A stretch of 64,000 nucleotides of DNA from an uncultured Anaeromusa sp. (GTDB lineage Bacteria > Bacillota > Negativicutes > Anaeromusales > Anaeromusaceae). The translations under genes and the position numbers were made by a program. Shown here one piece after another: positions 41,998 through 50,404 of the stretch. The DNA is taken from contig NZ_OY764902.1 of the NCBI RefSeq assembly GCF_963668665.1, positions 124,001 to 188,000 of the forward strand, in the 5' to 3' direction. Numbering within the stretch: position 1 is the stretch's first letter; each line of letters opens with the position of its first letter. Under the pieces are notes generated by a model. That model made no database searches, was not told the DNA's origin, and saw nothing but the letters and a program-made list of their open reading frames with translations.

Positions 41998-42987
41998 ATG
42001 CGAACTATGTATCGGCGCGTTGGGCTGCTACTGTTTTTAGTAGCAGCCATATCTGCGTTTGTGCTCTATTGGACTGTAGATGCCAACACGCTGCAGTCTT
42101 TGGGGCAGTTCCGTCCAGCTTCGCTTTTGTTGGTAGCGGCTCTTTCCGTCGGCGGACTTTATTTTGATGCAGCTCGGTTGGTGCGGCTGACGGCTATTGC
42201 CGGAGGCAGAACCGTGACCATGCGTGAAGCCTATCAAGTCGTTTTTGGGAATTATTTCTTGGCTATGCTGACGCCAGGCGCTGCAGGCGGGGCTTTTGCC
42301 CAGGTATTGTTTTTGCGACGCGCCGGCGTGCCTACCGGTAAGGCTACTATTTTGGTTTTAGTGCGGACCTTACTGTCAATTTTGGTATTGTTTTTATTTG
42401 CACCTCTTGTTTTTTTGTTTGACGGCGATGTGCTGCCAGGACTTTCGCAAGGAGTGCTGCTGGCTGGCTCGCTTTTTTTACTGCTAAGCATGCTGGCGAT
42501 GCCTGTTTTCTTTCGCACGTCCCTGCCAGATATGCTGGTGTTGCTGTTGGTCCGGCGGTTGCGCCGCGCTAGACGCAGGCGTCTGGTGAATTTGTACAAG
42601 GATGTGCGCAACGCTGTGCAGCTGCTGGGCGCGGCTCCAGGGCAGATGCTGCTGGTGTTGCTGCAGTCGGCAGCCAGCTTGTTTTTGCTGTACGCTTTGG
42701 TTCCTGCTTTGCTTTGGGGGCTGGGCGGAAGCGGCGATTTTTTAACGATTATGGGCCGTATGGTTTTGCTTAATATTTTACTTTATGTGGCGCCTACTCC
42801 GGGAGGGGCCGGCATTGCCGAAGGCGGCTTCGTACTGCTGCTCCAGTCCTTGGCTGCGCCGGGAACGGTGGGGGTGGCGGCTTTGGTTTGGCGCGTGGCG
42901 GCTGAATATATACCCTTTGGGTTGGGCGCAATAGCGGTGGTTCAGACATTTGGACGCGATTTTATGCGAAAGATTCAATCCGCATGA
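41998..42987 (+). CDS. UPF0104/LPG synthase-like flippase family membrane protein
   Basis: 329 residues with about eight hydrophobic helices, resembling the lysylphosphatidylglycerol synthase transmembrane (UPF0104) family: GNYFLAMLTPGAAGGAFAQVLFLRR and YVAPTPGGAGIAEGGFV are the family-type motifs. No aminoacyl-transferase domain is attached, so it is not a full MprF. Such proteins often lie near glycosyltransferases and may handle lipid-linked substrates. Encoded 41 nt before a sugar epimerase. Confidence 0.75.
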   Translation: MRTMYRRVGLLLFLVAAISAFVLYWTVDANTLQSLGQFRPASLLLVAALSVGGLYFDAARLVRLTAIAGGRTVTMREAYQVVFGNYFLAMLTPGAAGGAFAQVLFLRRAGVPTGKATILVLVRTLLSILVLFLFAPLVFLFDGDVLPGLSQGVLLAGSLFLLLSMLAMPVFFRTSLPDMLVLLLVRRLRRARRRRLVNLYKDVRNAVQLLGAAPGQMLLVLLQSAASLFLLYALVPALLWGLGGSGDFLTIMGRMVLLNILLYVAPTPGGAGIAEGGFVLLLQSLAAPGTVGVAALVWRVAAEYIPFGLGAIAVVQTFGRDFMRKIQSA

Positions 42988-43028
42988 AAAGGCAGATTGC
43001 TTAGCATTACACACCCGGGAGGTTGAAG

Positions 43029-43946
43029 ATGAAACAGATATTAGTGACCGGCGGAGCCGGTTTTATTGGGTCGCATTTGACGCCGCAACTGCTGGCGGCC
43101 GGTTGGAAGGTTACCGTGCTGGATGATTTATCCAGCGGCAATCGTGCGTATGTGCCGCTGGAAGTTGATTTTATAGAGCAGGATGTGCGCGATCCAGGTG
43201 CGCTGGCGCAAGTGTTTGCGTCTAATGATTTTGAGGCGGTAGTTCATTTTGCCGCGCAGACCATGGTGCCTGTTTCCTTGGCAAAGCCTGTGTATGATTG
43301 TGAACTGAATGTGGTGGCAACGGTGGAATTATTGGAGCAGTGCCGTGTTCATGGTGTGCGTAAAGTAGTATTTGCCTCTTCGGCGGCAGTGTACGGAGAT
43401 AATCAAAATCTGCCTCTTCGCGAAACAGAACAGACGGCGCCCATGTCTTTTTATGGACTTAGCAAGCATACGGTGGAACGCTATTTGGAATTGTACCATC
43501 AACTGCACGGCCTGGAATATGCGGCGTTGCGTTTTGCCAACGTTTATGGCGAACGCCAGGGAGACGGCGGCGAAGGCGGCGTTGTCAGCATTTTTACCCG
43601 TTTACTGCTCCAAGGATGTTCGTTGCAGCTATTTGGCGATGGCAAGCAGACGAGAGATTTTGTTTACGCCGGAGATGTGGCGGCTGCAGTGGCTGCTTCT
43701 TTGGCCTCGCAAGTACCTTCCGGCACGTATAATGTCAGTACTGGAAAACAAACGTCCCTGTTGGAATTGATTGAAACGATGAGTCGTATTTCCGGCGCAA
43801 AGCCCCAAGTGGTACTGGATCAACCTAGAGCCGGGGATATATTGCATTCAGCACTGGATTCCAGTCGGTTGCAACAGTATTCTGGCTGGCGGCCGCAGAT
43901 GCCGCTGGAAGAAGGTTTGAGACGAACCTATGGGGCCGTTGGCTGA
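43029..43946 (+). CDS. NAD-dependent sugar epimerase, UDP-glucose 4-epimerase-like
   Basis: A 305-residue extended short-chain dehydrogenase. NAD loop GGAGFIGSHL near the N-terminus, SSAAVYGD (catalytic Ser/Thr) and YGLSKHTVE (Tyr-x3-Lys). It probably interconverts UDP-glucose and UDP-galactose or related nucleotide sugars. ATG 43029 follows GGGAGG by 6 nt. The neighbours imply an envelope polysaccharide or lipid-modification role; the substrate is not proven. Confidence 0.85.
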   Translation: MKQILVTGGAGFIGSHLTPQLLAAGWKVTVLDDLSSGNRAYVPLEVDFIEQDVRDPGALAQVFASNDFEAVVHFAAQTMVPVSLAKPVYDCELNVVATVELLEQCRVHGVRKVVFASSAAVYGDNQNLPLRETEQTAPMSFYGLSKHTVERYLELYHQLHGLEYAALRFANVYGERQGDGGEGGVVSIFTRLLLQGCSLQLFGDGKQTRDFVYAGDVAAAVAASLASQVPSGTYNVSTGKQTSLLELIETMSRISGAKPQVVLDQPRAGDILHSALDSSRLQQYSGWRPQMPLEEGLRRTYGAVG

Positions 43947-43975
43947 AGAAAGATTGCAGTAGGAGGATGAAATAG

Positions 43976-45535
43976 TTGCAACAGCGTTGGATGATAGTTA
44001 CGTTGCTGTGTTTGATTTTATTCTTTTTCCAGCTAGGCTCGCTGCCTTTGCTGGATCCAGATGAACCGGTATACGCGCAAACAGCGAAGGAAATGCTGGC
44101 GGCGGGAGATTGGCTTTCCCCCCGCATCTTTGGCGAAGTCTGGTTTGATAAGCCGCCGATGTACTATTGGCTGGTGGCGGGAGTCACGATGCTATTGGGA
44201 CCTACGGAATGGGCGGCGCGTTTGCCTGCGGCGGCTATGGCGTTGGGGACGGTTTGGCTTGTGTACGCCTTTATGAAGAATCGCTTCGGAAGCGCTAGCG
44301 CGGCAGCTTCTGCCGTAGTGCTGGCGACGAGCTTGGAATTCTTTTATTTGGCGAAAGGCGCTGTAACCGATAGTACGCTGACATTTTTTCTGACGGCATG
44401 CTTGTTGGCGTATTGGGAGAAACGAATCATGCTGGCTTATGTGCTGGCGGCGCTGGCTACCTTAACCAAGGGGCCGGTGGGTCTGTTGTTTCCTGGTGCG
44501 ATTTTGCTGTTGGAGCTACTAAGCCGAGGCGATTGGCGAGGCTTTATCAAGTTGCAGCTGCCTAAAGGCCTGCTGGTGTATGCGGCAGTCGCTTTGCCTT
44601 GGTATATAGCCATGTATGCAGTTCATGGCCAAGTGTTTGTTGATACTTTTTTAGGTATGCATAATGTGACGCGCTTTACTTCTGCAGAACATGATGTGTC
44701 TAATGCGTGGACTTATTTTGTGCCTGTTTTGATTCTGGGTTTTTTCCCTTGGGTTACCCTGCTGCCGCAGACGGTATGGCTTGCGTGGAAAGAGGCGCAG
44801 TATGAGCGCCGGACGTTACGGTTTCTGCTTCTTTGGGCGGCTTTTATCTTCATCTTTTTTACAATTGCCAAAACGAAATTGGTATCCTATATTTTGCCCA
44901 TGTTCCCGCCTTTAGCCATGCTGGTGGGGTGGCGCTTAAGCCGTCTGTGGGTGCAGCCTGTGAGGCAGCGGGCCTGGGCGATTGCTTGCGGCGCTTTGCA
45001 TGGCTTGTTGGGGGCAGGACTGGTCTATGGTCAGGCGTTGATGCCGGCATTGGCTTGGGGAGCGTTCCTTGCAGCCGGAATTTTACTTGTTACCGGGGCT
45101 GGAGCTTCTTGGCAGATTTGGCGAGGCGGATACCAAAGAGCGTGGGTGACCTTGGCTGCTGGCGCCAGCGCCTTTTTGCTGACTTTGGTGTTGGTGCTGC
45201 TGCCTTTGGCGGCACCGCAATTTACCGCCAAGGAAATTGCCGAAGATTTTAAGGCGAACTATGACGGTGCGTCTTCTGTTTATGTCATTAAATTTTTGCG
45301 TCCAGGTTTTGTGTATTATACCGATGCTTCTACCGAGGAGGTCGGCACTACTTTATTCCACAACAAGGTGGATACGCGGGCGGTTTTGCAGCAAATGGTG
45401 TCTCGCCAGGAGCGAGCTTATTTTGTGCTGCGCCTTTCCGACTATCGGTTGTTATCGGAAGCGGAGCAAAAGAAACTGACTGTATTATCGACTCGTTATG
45501 AGGTGCTGCTGCTTTTGAAAGAGGGAACGTTATGA
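43976..45535 (+). CDS. ArnT-like glycosyltransferase family 39 protein (first copy)
   Basis: 519 residues with about 12 hydrophobic helices. The first periplasmic loop holds the GT-C acidic motif LLDPDEPVYAQTAKEML and GDWLSPRIFGEVWFDKPP, as in PMT/ArnT transferases that use polyprenyl-phosphate sugars. The acceptor could be lipid A or another surface glycan. TTG 43976 behind AGGAGGATG. The stop overlaps the next gene, a related copy. Confidence 0.82.
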   Translation: MQQRWMIVTLLCLILFFFQLGSLPLLDPDEPVYAQTAKEMLAAGDWLSPRIFGEVWFDKPPMYYWLVAGVTMLLGPTEWAARLPAAAMALGTVWLVYAFMKNRFGSASAAASAVVLATSLEFFYLAKGAVTDSTLTFFLTACLLAYWEKRIMLAYVLAALATLTKGPVGLLFPGAILLLELLSRGDWRGFIKLQLPKGLLVYAAVALPWYIAMYAVHGQVFVDTFLGMHNVTRFTSAEHDVSNAWTYFVPVLILGFFPWVTLLPQTVWLAWKEAQYERRTLRFLLLWAAFIFIFFTIAKTKLVSYILPMFPPLAMLVGWRLSRLWVQPVRQRAWAIACGALHGLLGAGLVYGQALMPALAWGAFLAAGILLVTGAGASWQIWRGGYQRAWVTLAAGASAFLLTLVLVLLPLAAPQFTAKEIAEDFKANYDGASSVYVIKFLRPGFVYYTDASTEEVGTTLFHNKVDTRAVLQQMVSRQERAYFVLRLSDYRLLSEAEQKKLTVLSTRYEVLLLLKEGTL

Positions 45536-47133
45536 TGAACCGGAACTGGCTGGCTGTCCTTACGGCAGTGTTGGCGCTGGTCTTCTTTTTGCTATACAAC
45601 CAGGTGCTGCCTGTAACCGACCCGGTAGAGGCCAATTATGCGCTGACCGCAAGGGAGATGCTGGAAAGCGGTGATTGGCTTTCACCGCGTATTTATGGCG
45701 CATATTGGTTTGATAAGCCGGTTATGACGTATTGGCTTCTGGCTTCTTCTTTTGCTGCTTTTGGGTTGAATGAATGGGCGGCCCGGCTGCCTGGCGCTGT
45801 TTTTGCGGCGCTGGGGGTCGGTTATGCCTGCTGGTTTTCTTTAGAGACTGGCGCGAATAAGAAACGGGCGCTTTTGACAGCCTTGGTGCTGGCAACTTCA
45901 CTGGAATATTGGGTTTTGGCGCGATTGGTCTTGACAGATGCTGTTCTTTTTTTCTTTTCCGCCGTTACCATGGGCCAGGCGTATTTGGGTCTAAGCCGTG
46001 ATCAAAGCCACTATTGGCTGACGGCGTATGCCGCGTCGGCGCTGGCAGTTTTGACTAAAGGTCCTGTTGGCTTAGTGCTGCCCGGCTTATTGCTTCTTGC
46101 CTATGTGCTGGCGTGCCGGGATTGGCGCCTCTTGAAGCGTTTTCGCTGGGGCTGGGGCCTGGTTGCTTTTTTGCTGCTTGTCGGTCCTTGGTATGTCTGG
46201 ATGCTGATGCAGCATGGAGAACAGTTTGTTACTACTTTTCTGGGCTTGCACAACGTGACGCGGGCAACGGTGTCCGAGCATCCTGATGACAATGTGTTTT
46301 ATTACTATTTGGTTTTATATCCTGTGAGCTTGCTTCCTTGGAGCGGCTTGTTGCTTGCTTCTTTGCTGAAGAGGAGAGCTGCGGTACTACAAGGAGGATT
46401 GTCTCGGTACTTATGGGTTTGGCTGGGCGGAACGTTGCTGTTTTACACCCTGATGGCGACAAAGTATCCGACCTATGTTTTTCCCGCATTATTTCCAGGA
46501 GCTATGCTGGCGGCCGGGCAATTGGAGCAAATGCTGCAAGGGCGCTGTTCCTTATGGTGGCTGACGGCGCCGGCCGCTCTTTTGTGGCTGCTTTTGGGCG
46601 AAACGCTGCGCAACATTCCTGCGGCTGCGCCAACAGAGGTTGTTTGGCCGCCAGTGGCGGTGTTGCTCTTAGTACTGGCGCTTTTACAGTGGAAAAGGCG
46701 TCGGCAATGGCTTGTAGCCTGGGTGGTAGCCGGCATTTTTGCAGGGGCTTGCGGTTTCTTGTCCCAGGGGGCGGCGCTAATTTCCGAGAGGCGTTCCTTT
46801 GTTGCGTTGGCGGATGCTATTCCACAGGCGCCAGCTCTTGTAGGGGCTTACGGGGATTATCCGACTTCGGCTGTTTTTTACAGCGGCCGCATCGCCTATC
46901 GTTTGGAAGAGGGGGAAGCAGGGCAGGAGCCATGGCAGGGAAAATATACTATGCCCCGATTGAAGACGGAAGAGTTTCTGCGTATAGGTGAAAAGGAAGC
47001 TATTTACCTTCTTGTAAAACAGAAACATCAGGAAGAAATGGCAAAAGATGGACGATTCAAGGAGTTTCAACTGCTTAAATCAGCTCCAGCTGGAGCTGTA
47101 TACATGAAGAAACCAGAAAAAGCTCCCCGGTAA
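45532..47133 (+). CDS. ArnT-like glycosyltransferase family 39 protein (second copy)
   Basis: 533 residues, polytopic, clearly homologous to the preceding gene (shared GDWLSPRIYGAYWFDKP stretch and EWAARLP), so the pair arose by tandem duplication. The acidic loop reads TDPVEANYALTAREML, replacing DPDEPVY with DPVEANY, so the acceptor or donor may differ. ATG 45532 overlaps the upstream stop. Sequence length is normal for the family. Confidence 0.82.
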   Translation: MMNRNWLAVLTAVLALVFFLLYNQVLPVTDPVEANYALTAREMLESGDWLSPRIYGAYWFDKPVMTYWLLASSFAAFGLNEWAARLPGAVFAALGVGYACWFSLETGANKKRALLTALVLATSLEYWVLARLVLTDAVLFFFSAVTMGQAYLGLSRDQSHYWLTAYAASALAVLTKGPVGLVLPGLLLLAYVLACRDWRLLKRFRWGWGLVAFLLLVGPWYVWMLMQHGEQFVTTFLGLHNVTRATVSEHPDDNVFYYYLVLYPVSLLPWSGLLLASLLKRRAAVLQGGLSRYLWVWLGGTLLFYTLMATKYPTYVFPALFPGAMLAAGQLEQMLQGRCSLWWLTAPAALLWLLLGETLRNIPAAAPTEVVWPPVAVLLLVLALLQWKRRRQWLVAWVVAGIFAGACGFLSQGAALISERRSFVALADAIPQAPALVGAYGDYPTSAVFYSGRIAYRLEEGEAGQEPWQGKYTMPRLKTEEFLRIGEKEAIYLLVKQKHQEEMAKDGRFKEFQLLKSAPAGAVYMKKPEKAPR

Positions 47134-47254
47134 TGTTGATTTTTTGTTATAATAAAGAAGATGTGCCTGTGAGGATTTTTGCTGTACAAAATTGTAAAGT
47201 AAGAGACCTAATGGGGCAGGCTGCATCCAAAGATACTGTTTGGAGGGAAAATTC

Positions 47255-47452
47255 ATGGCGTTACAGATCAACAAACGATACTGCAAAGGCTGTGGTATCT
47301 GCGTGGCGTTCTGTCCCAAGCAAGTGCTGGAACTGGACGAAGTGGGCAAAGTGTATGCAAAGCAGCCGGAGGCTTGTATCAGCTGCGGCCAGTGCGAACT
47401 GCGCTGCCCGGATTATGCGATATTTGTGGTGAAAGAGGAGGCGGGAAAATAA
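47255..47452 (+). CDS. korD: 2-oxoacid:ferredoxin oxidoreductase delta subunit (2[4Fe-4S] ferredoxin)
   Basis: 65 residues with two complete 4Fe-4S motifs, CKGCGICVAFCP and CISCGQCELRCP. It carries electrons from the KorAB core to ferredoxin. ATG 47255 follows GGAGG by about 8 nt. First of korDABC. The four-gene composition fits 2-oxoglutarate:ferredoxin oxidoreductase, though related branched-chain enzymes use the same layout. Confidence 0.9.
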   Translation: MALQINKRYCKGCGICVAFCPKQVLELDEVGKVYAKQPEACISCGQCELRCPDYAIFVVKEEAGK

Positions 47453-47453
47453 G

Positions 47454-48593
47454 ATGGCCAAAGCAAGACTGATTCAAGGCAACCAGGCCTGCGCTGAAGG
47501 CGCTCTCGCCGCCGGCGTCACTTTTTTTGCGGGATATCCCATTACGCCCAGTACGGAAGTAATGGAAATTCTCGCCGAAGAACTGCCCAAACGAGGCGGT
47601 AAATTTCTGCAGATGGAAGACGAAATCGCCAGCATGGGCGCTGTTTGCGGCGCATCCTTGACCGGCGTCAAAGCCATCACCGCTACCAGCGGCCCCGGCT
47701 TTTCCTTAAAGCAAGAGCTTATCGGCTACGCCGCCATGGCGGAACTGCCGGTGGTGATCGTGAACGTGCAGCGTTCCGGTCCCAGTACCGGGCTTCCCAC
47801 CTCGCCGGCTCAAGGCGATGTCATGCAGTCTCGCTGGGGCACCCATGGGGATCATGGCATTCTCGTACTCTCCCCGGCATCGGTTAAAGAATCCTATGAA
47901 GTGATGATCAAAGCCGTCAACTTTGCCGAGAAATTCCGCACCCCGGTTATCTTCCTGCTCGACGAAGTCATCGGCCATATGCGCGAACGTGTCGAATTGC
48001 CCGAAGAAGGCAGCTGTGAAATCATCGACCGCAAAGTGCCTACCGGCGCTCCTGCGGACTACCTGGCGTATAAACCGGAAGCCGACGGCGTACCGCCTAT
48101 GGCTCCCTTTGGCAGCGGCTACCGCTACCATGTAACCGGCCTGATGCATGGCTACAACGGCCTGCCTAACAGCACCGCCGCTATGACTACCGAAGTCATC
48201 GATCGCATGCACACCAAGCTGGAACAGGCGAAAGAAGAAATCACCCTTTATACGGAATACGAAATGGCGGACGCCGAACACGTCGTCATCGCTTACGGCG
48301 GCACTGCCCGCTCGGCCATTGCCGCTGTGAAAGCCGCTCGCGCCAAAGGCATCAAGGCCGGCCTCTTAAAACTCATCACCATCTGGCCCTTCCCGGGCGA
48401 CGTCGTGCAAAAAGCCGCCGCCAAGGCCAAGACCGTAATCGTACCGGAAATGAACTACGGTCAGCTCATCGGTGAAGTCGAACGCTACGTTGGTCGGGAT
48501 AAAGTCCGCGGCGTCAACCGTTTCGACGGCACCATCCTGACACCGGACGAAATTTTAGCCGCTCTTGTAGAGGCAACTGGAGGTGCGAACTAA
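47454..48593 (+). CDS. korA: 2-oxoacid:ferredoxin oxidoreductase alpha subunit
   Basis: 379 residues of the pyrimidine-binding/transketolase C-terminal subunit: the N-terminal GYPITPSTEVMEILAEELP and QMEDEIASMGAVCGAS are conserved in KorA. It oxidatively decarboxylates 2-oxoglutarate (or related 2-oxoacids) to the acyl-CoA with ferredoxin reduction. It starts 2 nt after korD stops. Codons are strongly C-ending, in contrast to the preceding genes, suggesting high expression. Confidence 0.9.
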   Translation: MAKARLIQGNQACAEGALAAGVTFFAGYPITPSTEVMEILAEELPKRGGKFLQMEDEIASMGAVCGASLTGVKAITATSGPGFSLKQELIGYAAMAELPVVIVNVQRSGPSTGLPTSPAQGDVMQSRWGTHGDHGILVLSPASVKESYEVMIKAVNFAEKFRTPVIFLLDEVIGHMRERVELPEEGSCEIIDRKVPTGAPADYLAYKPEADGVPPMAPFGSGYRYHVTGLMHGYNGLPNSTAAMTTEVIDRMHTKLEQAKEEITLYTEYEMADAEHVVIAYGGTARSAIAAVKAARAKGIKAGLLKLITIWPFPGDVVQKAAAKAKTVIVPEMNYGQLIGEVERYVGRDKVRGVNRFDGTILTPDEILAALVEATGGAN

Positions 48594-49411
48594 TGGCAGA
48601 CATTCAAAAATACCTGCGCCAAACCGCGCTGCCGCACATCTGGTGCCCCGGCTGCGGCCACGGCATTCTTCTGGCAGCCATCCTGCGGGCCATTGACGCT
48701 CAGGGGCTGGACCAGGATAAAACCGTCATCGTTTCCGGCATCGGCTGCTCCTCTCGGGCCTCCGGCTACATGGACTTTAACACCGTCCATACCGCTCATG
48801 GTCGGGCGCTGCCTTTTGCCACCGGTATCAAAATGGCTAACCCTGAGCTCAACGTCATCGTCATTACCGGCGACGGCGATGCTACCGCCATCGGCGGCAA
48901 CCACTTCATTCACGCCGCGCGGCGCAATATTGACCTTACCACTATTATTTTCGACAACAACATCTACGGCATGACTGGCGGCCAGTCTTCGCCCCTTACG
49001 CCTCAGAACAGCCGTTCCACCACGGCGCCCTTCGGACATATTGAGCGCTCCTTTGATATCGCCAAACTGTCCGTTGCGGCTGGCGCCACCTATGTGGCCC
49101 GGGGTACCTCGTTCCATGCGAAGATGCTCACCGACCTTATTGCCAAAGGCATTGCCAATAAAGGCTTCTCCGTGATTGACGCCATTTCCGGCTGTCCCAC
49201 CAGCTTTGGACGCAAAAACAAAATGGCGCAGCCCTCGAAAATGCTCGAATGGCAGCGCGATCACGCCGTTACCGTCCAAGCGGCGGCCAAGCTTTCGGCG
49301 GAACAACTGGCGGATAAATTCCTCATCGGCGAACTGCATCAGGAAGCAGCGCCGGAATTTACCGACGAATACGCCAAAGTTGTGGAACGCTTGAAAGGAG
49401 GCCGTGCATAA
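48593..49411 (+). CDS. korB: 2-oxoacid:ferredoxin oxidoreductase beta subunit
   Basis: 272 residues: the thiamine diphosphate-binding subunit. WCPGCGHGI near the N-terminus and GDGDATAIGGNHFIH followed by the DNNIYGMTGGQ asparagine form the thiamine/Mg motif. The ATG overlaps the korA stop (TAATG), as does the next gene, so the subunits are translationally coupled. Substrate choice between 2-oxoglutarate and others is not decided. Confidence 0.92.
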   Translation: MADIQKYLRQTALPHIWCPGCGHGILLAAILRAIDAQGLDQDKTVIVSGIGCSSRASGYMDFNTVHTAHGRALPFATGIKMANPELNVIVITGDGDATAIGGNHFIHAARRNIDLTTIIFDNNIYGMTGGQSSPLTPQNSRSTTAPFGHIERSFDIAKLSVAAGATYVARGTSFHAKMLTDLIAKGIANKGFSVIDAISGCPTSFGRKNKMAQPSKMLEWQRDHAVTVQAAAKLSAEQLADKFLIGELHQEAAPEFTDEYAKVVERLKGGRA

Positions 49412-49947
49412 TGTGGCAGATTAGCTTAAGCGGCACCGGCGGCCAAGGCCTCATCCTCGCTGGCATCATTCTGGCGGAAGCCGCCATCATCGACGGCAAA
49501 GAAGCCGTGCAGACCCAGTCCTACGGACCGGAAGCCCGCGGCGGCTCCAGCAAGGCGGAAGTCATCATTGCTGACGCCCCGATCGATTATCCTAAAGTCA
49601 CCAAGGCGGACTTGATGCTCTCCATGAGCCAGGCCGCTTGCGACAAATACATCTCCGTCCTCAAAGACGGCGGCATGCTTATGTTGGACAGCACCTTTGT
49701 GCAAGACGTGCCAAAAGTAGACGCCAAGATTCTTTCGCTGCCCATTACCAAGACAGCCAAAGAAGAGCTGGGTCACGCCATGTTCGCCAACATCATCGCC
49801 TTAGGGGCGCTGGTAGGCGCGACTAACATGGTTACCGAAGCCGCCTTGACCGAAGCCGTCTTGGACCGCATTCCCAAAGGTACCGAAGAGAAGAACCAGA
49901 AGGCTCTTTCTCTGGGCTTGGCCTTGGGTAAAGCGCATCATCAATAA
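49411..49947 (+). CDS. korC: 2-oxoacid:ferredoxin oxidoreductase gamma subunit
   Basis: 178 residues with the gamma-subunit pattern SGTGGQGLILAGIILAEAA near the N-terminus and QTQSYGPEARGGSSKAEVI. It completes the four-subunit enzyme. The ATG overlaps the korB stop. Last gene of the operon, followed by a strong terminator. Confidence 0.92.
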   Translation: MWQISLSGTGGQGLILAGIILAEAAIIDGKEAVQTQSYGPEARGGSSKAEVIIADAPIDYPKVTKADLMLSMSQAACDKYISVLKDGGMLMLDSTFVQDVPKVDAKILSLPITKTAKEELGHAMFANIIALGALVGATNMVTEAALTEAVLDRIPKGTEEKNQKALSLGLALGKAHHQ

Positions 49948-49959
49948 ACTGAACTAAAG

Positions 49960-50007
49960 AAGGAGCTGCTAGGAACAGGCTGAGGCCAGTTTCTAGCAGC
50001 TCCTTTT
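49960..50007 (+). terminator. Terminator of the kor operon
   Basis: A perfect 13-bp stem (49960-49972 with 49993-50005), 20-nt loop and TTTT tail. Confidence 0.88.
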
Positions 50008-50057
50008 AAATTTCGCACTTTGGCGGTTGCGCAATAACGGGGACATTGTGAACGAAC

Positions 50058-50084
50058 CGCGAAGCACACGAAAGACGCGAAAGG
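50058..50084. repeat. Three imperfect tandem 9-mers
   Basis: CGCGAAGCA, CACGAAAGA and CGCGAAAGG follow one another head to tail. They lie about 30 bp before the large inverted repeat in the same non-coding region. Confidence 0.55.
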
Positions 50085-50114
50085 AGATTTCAATCCTGGG
50101 AACTTCTGCCTAAA

Positions 50115-50293
50115 CGGCGGCATAACTGTATTTGAGACAAGCTTTTCGCGCGCCTCGCCAAAGCGGGAAACGACGGCAGTTCCGTGAAATCGCTGCGCTC
50201 AGACATACGGAACTTTATTCCGTCGTCTCCTGTTTTTGCGTCCTGCGGACCGTCTTGCTCCAATAAAAGTCTCAAATACAGTCACGGCCGCCG
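50115..50293. repeat. Large structured inverted-repeat element
   Basis: CGGCGG and a 14-nt arm (50125-50138, ACTGTATTTGAGAC) pair with the complementary 14-nt arm (50269-50282) and CCGCCG (50288-50293). A second stem is nested inside: ACGACGG and AGTTCCGT (50170-50185) pair with ACGGAACT and CCGTCGT (50207-50226). No protein is encoded on either strand that I would trust. It may be a mobile palindromic element (MITE-like) or a structured RNA; there are no long terminal features to prove transposition. Confidence 0.65.
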
Positions 50294-50356
50294 CAACCTC
50301 GGTTATTCCCTCAATTTACTCCTCTAGCTTTTCTCTGCGTTCTTCTTTTCATAAGA

Positions 50357-50396
50357 AAAAATCCAGGGAGCCCTAGGTGGACTTCCTGGATTTTTG
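50357..50396. terminator. Bidirectional terminator between kor and lactate operons
   Basis: AAAAATCCAGG (50358-50368) pairs with CCTGGATTTTT (50386-50396), with A and T runs at both edges, so it can serve the leftward lactate operon. Confidence 0.85.
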
Positions 50397-50404
50397 TAGA
50401 GGCT

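Noticed and set aside
48590..49339. Antisense frame opposite korB
   Set aside because: korB has thiamine-binding motifs; the opposite frame is a by-product of its C-rich codons.
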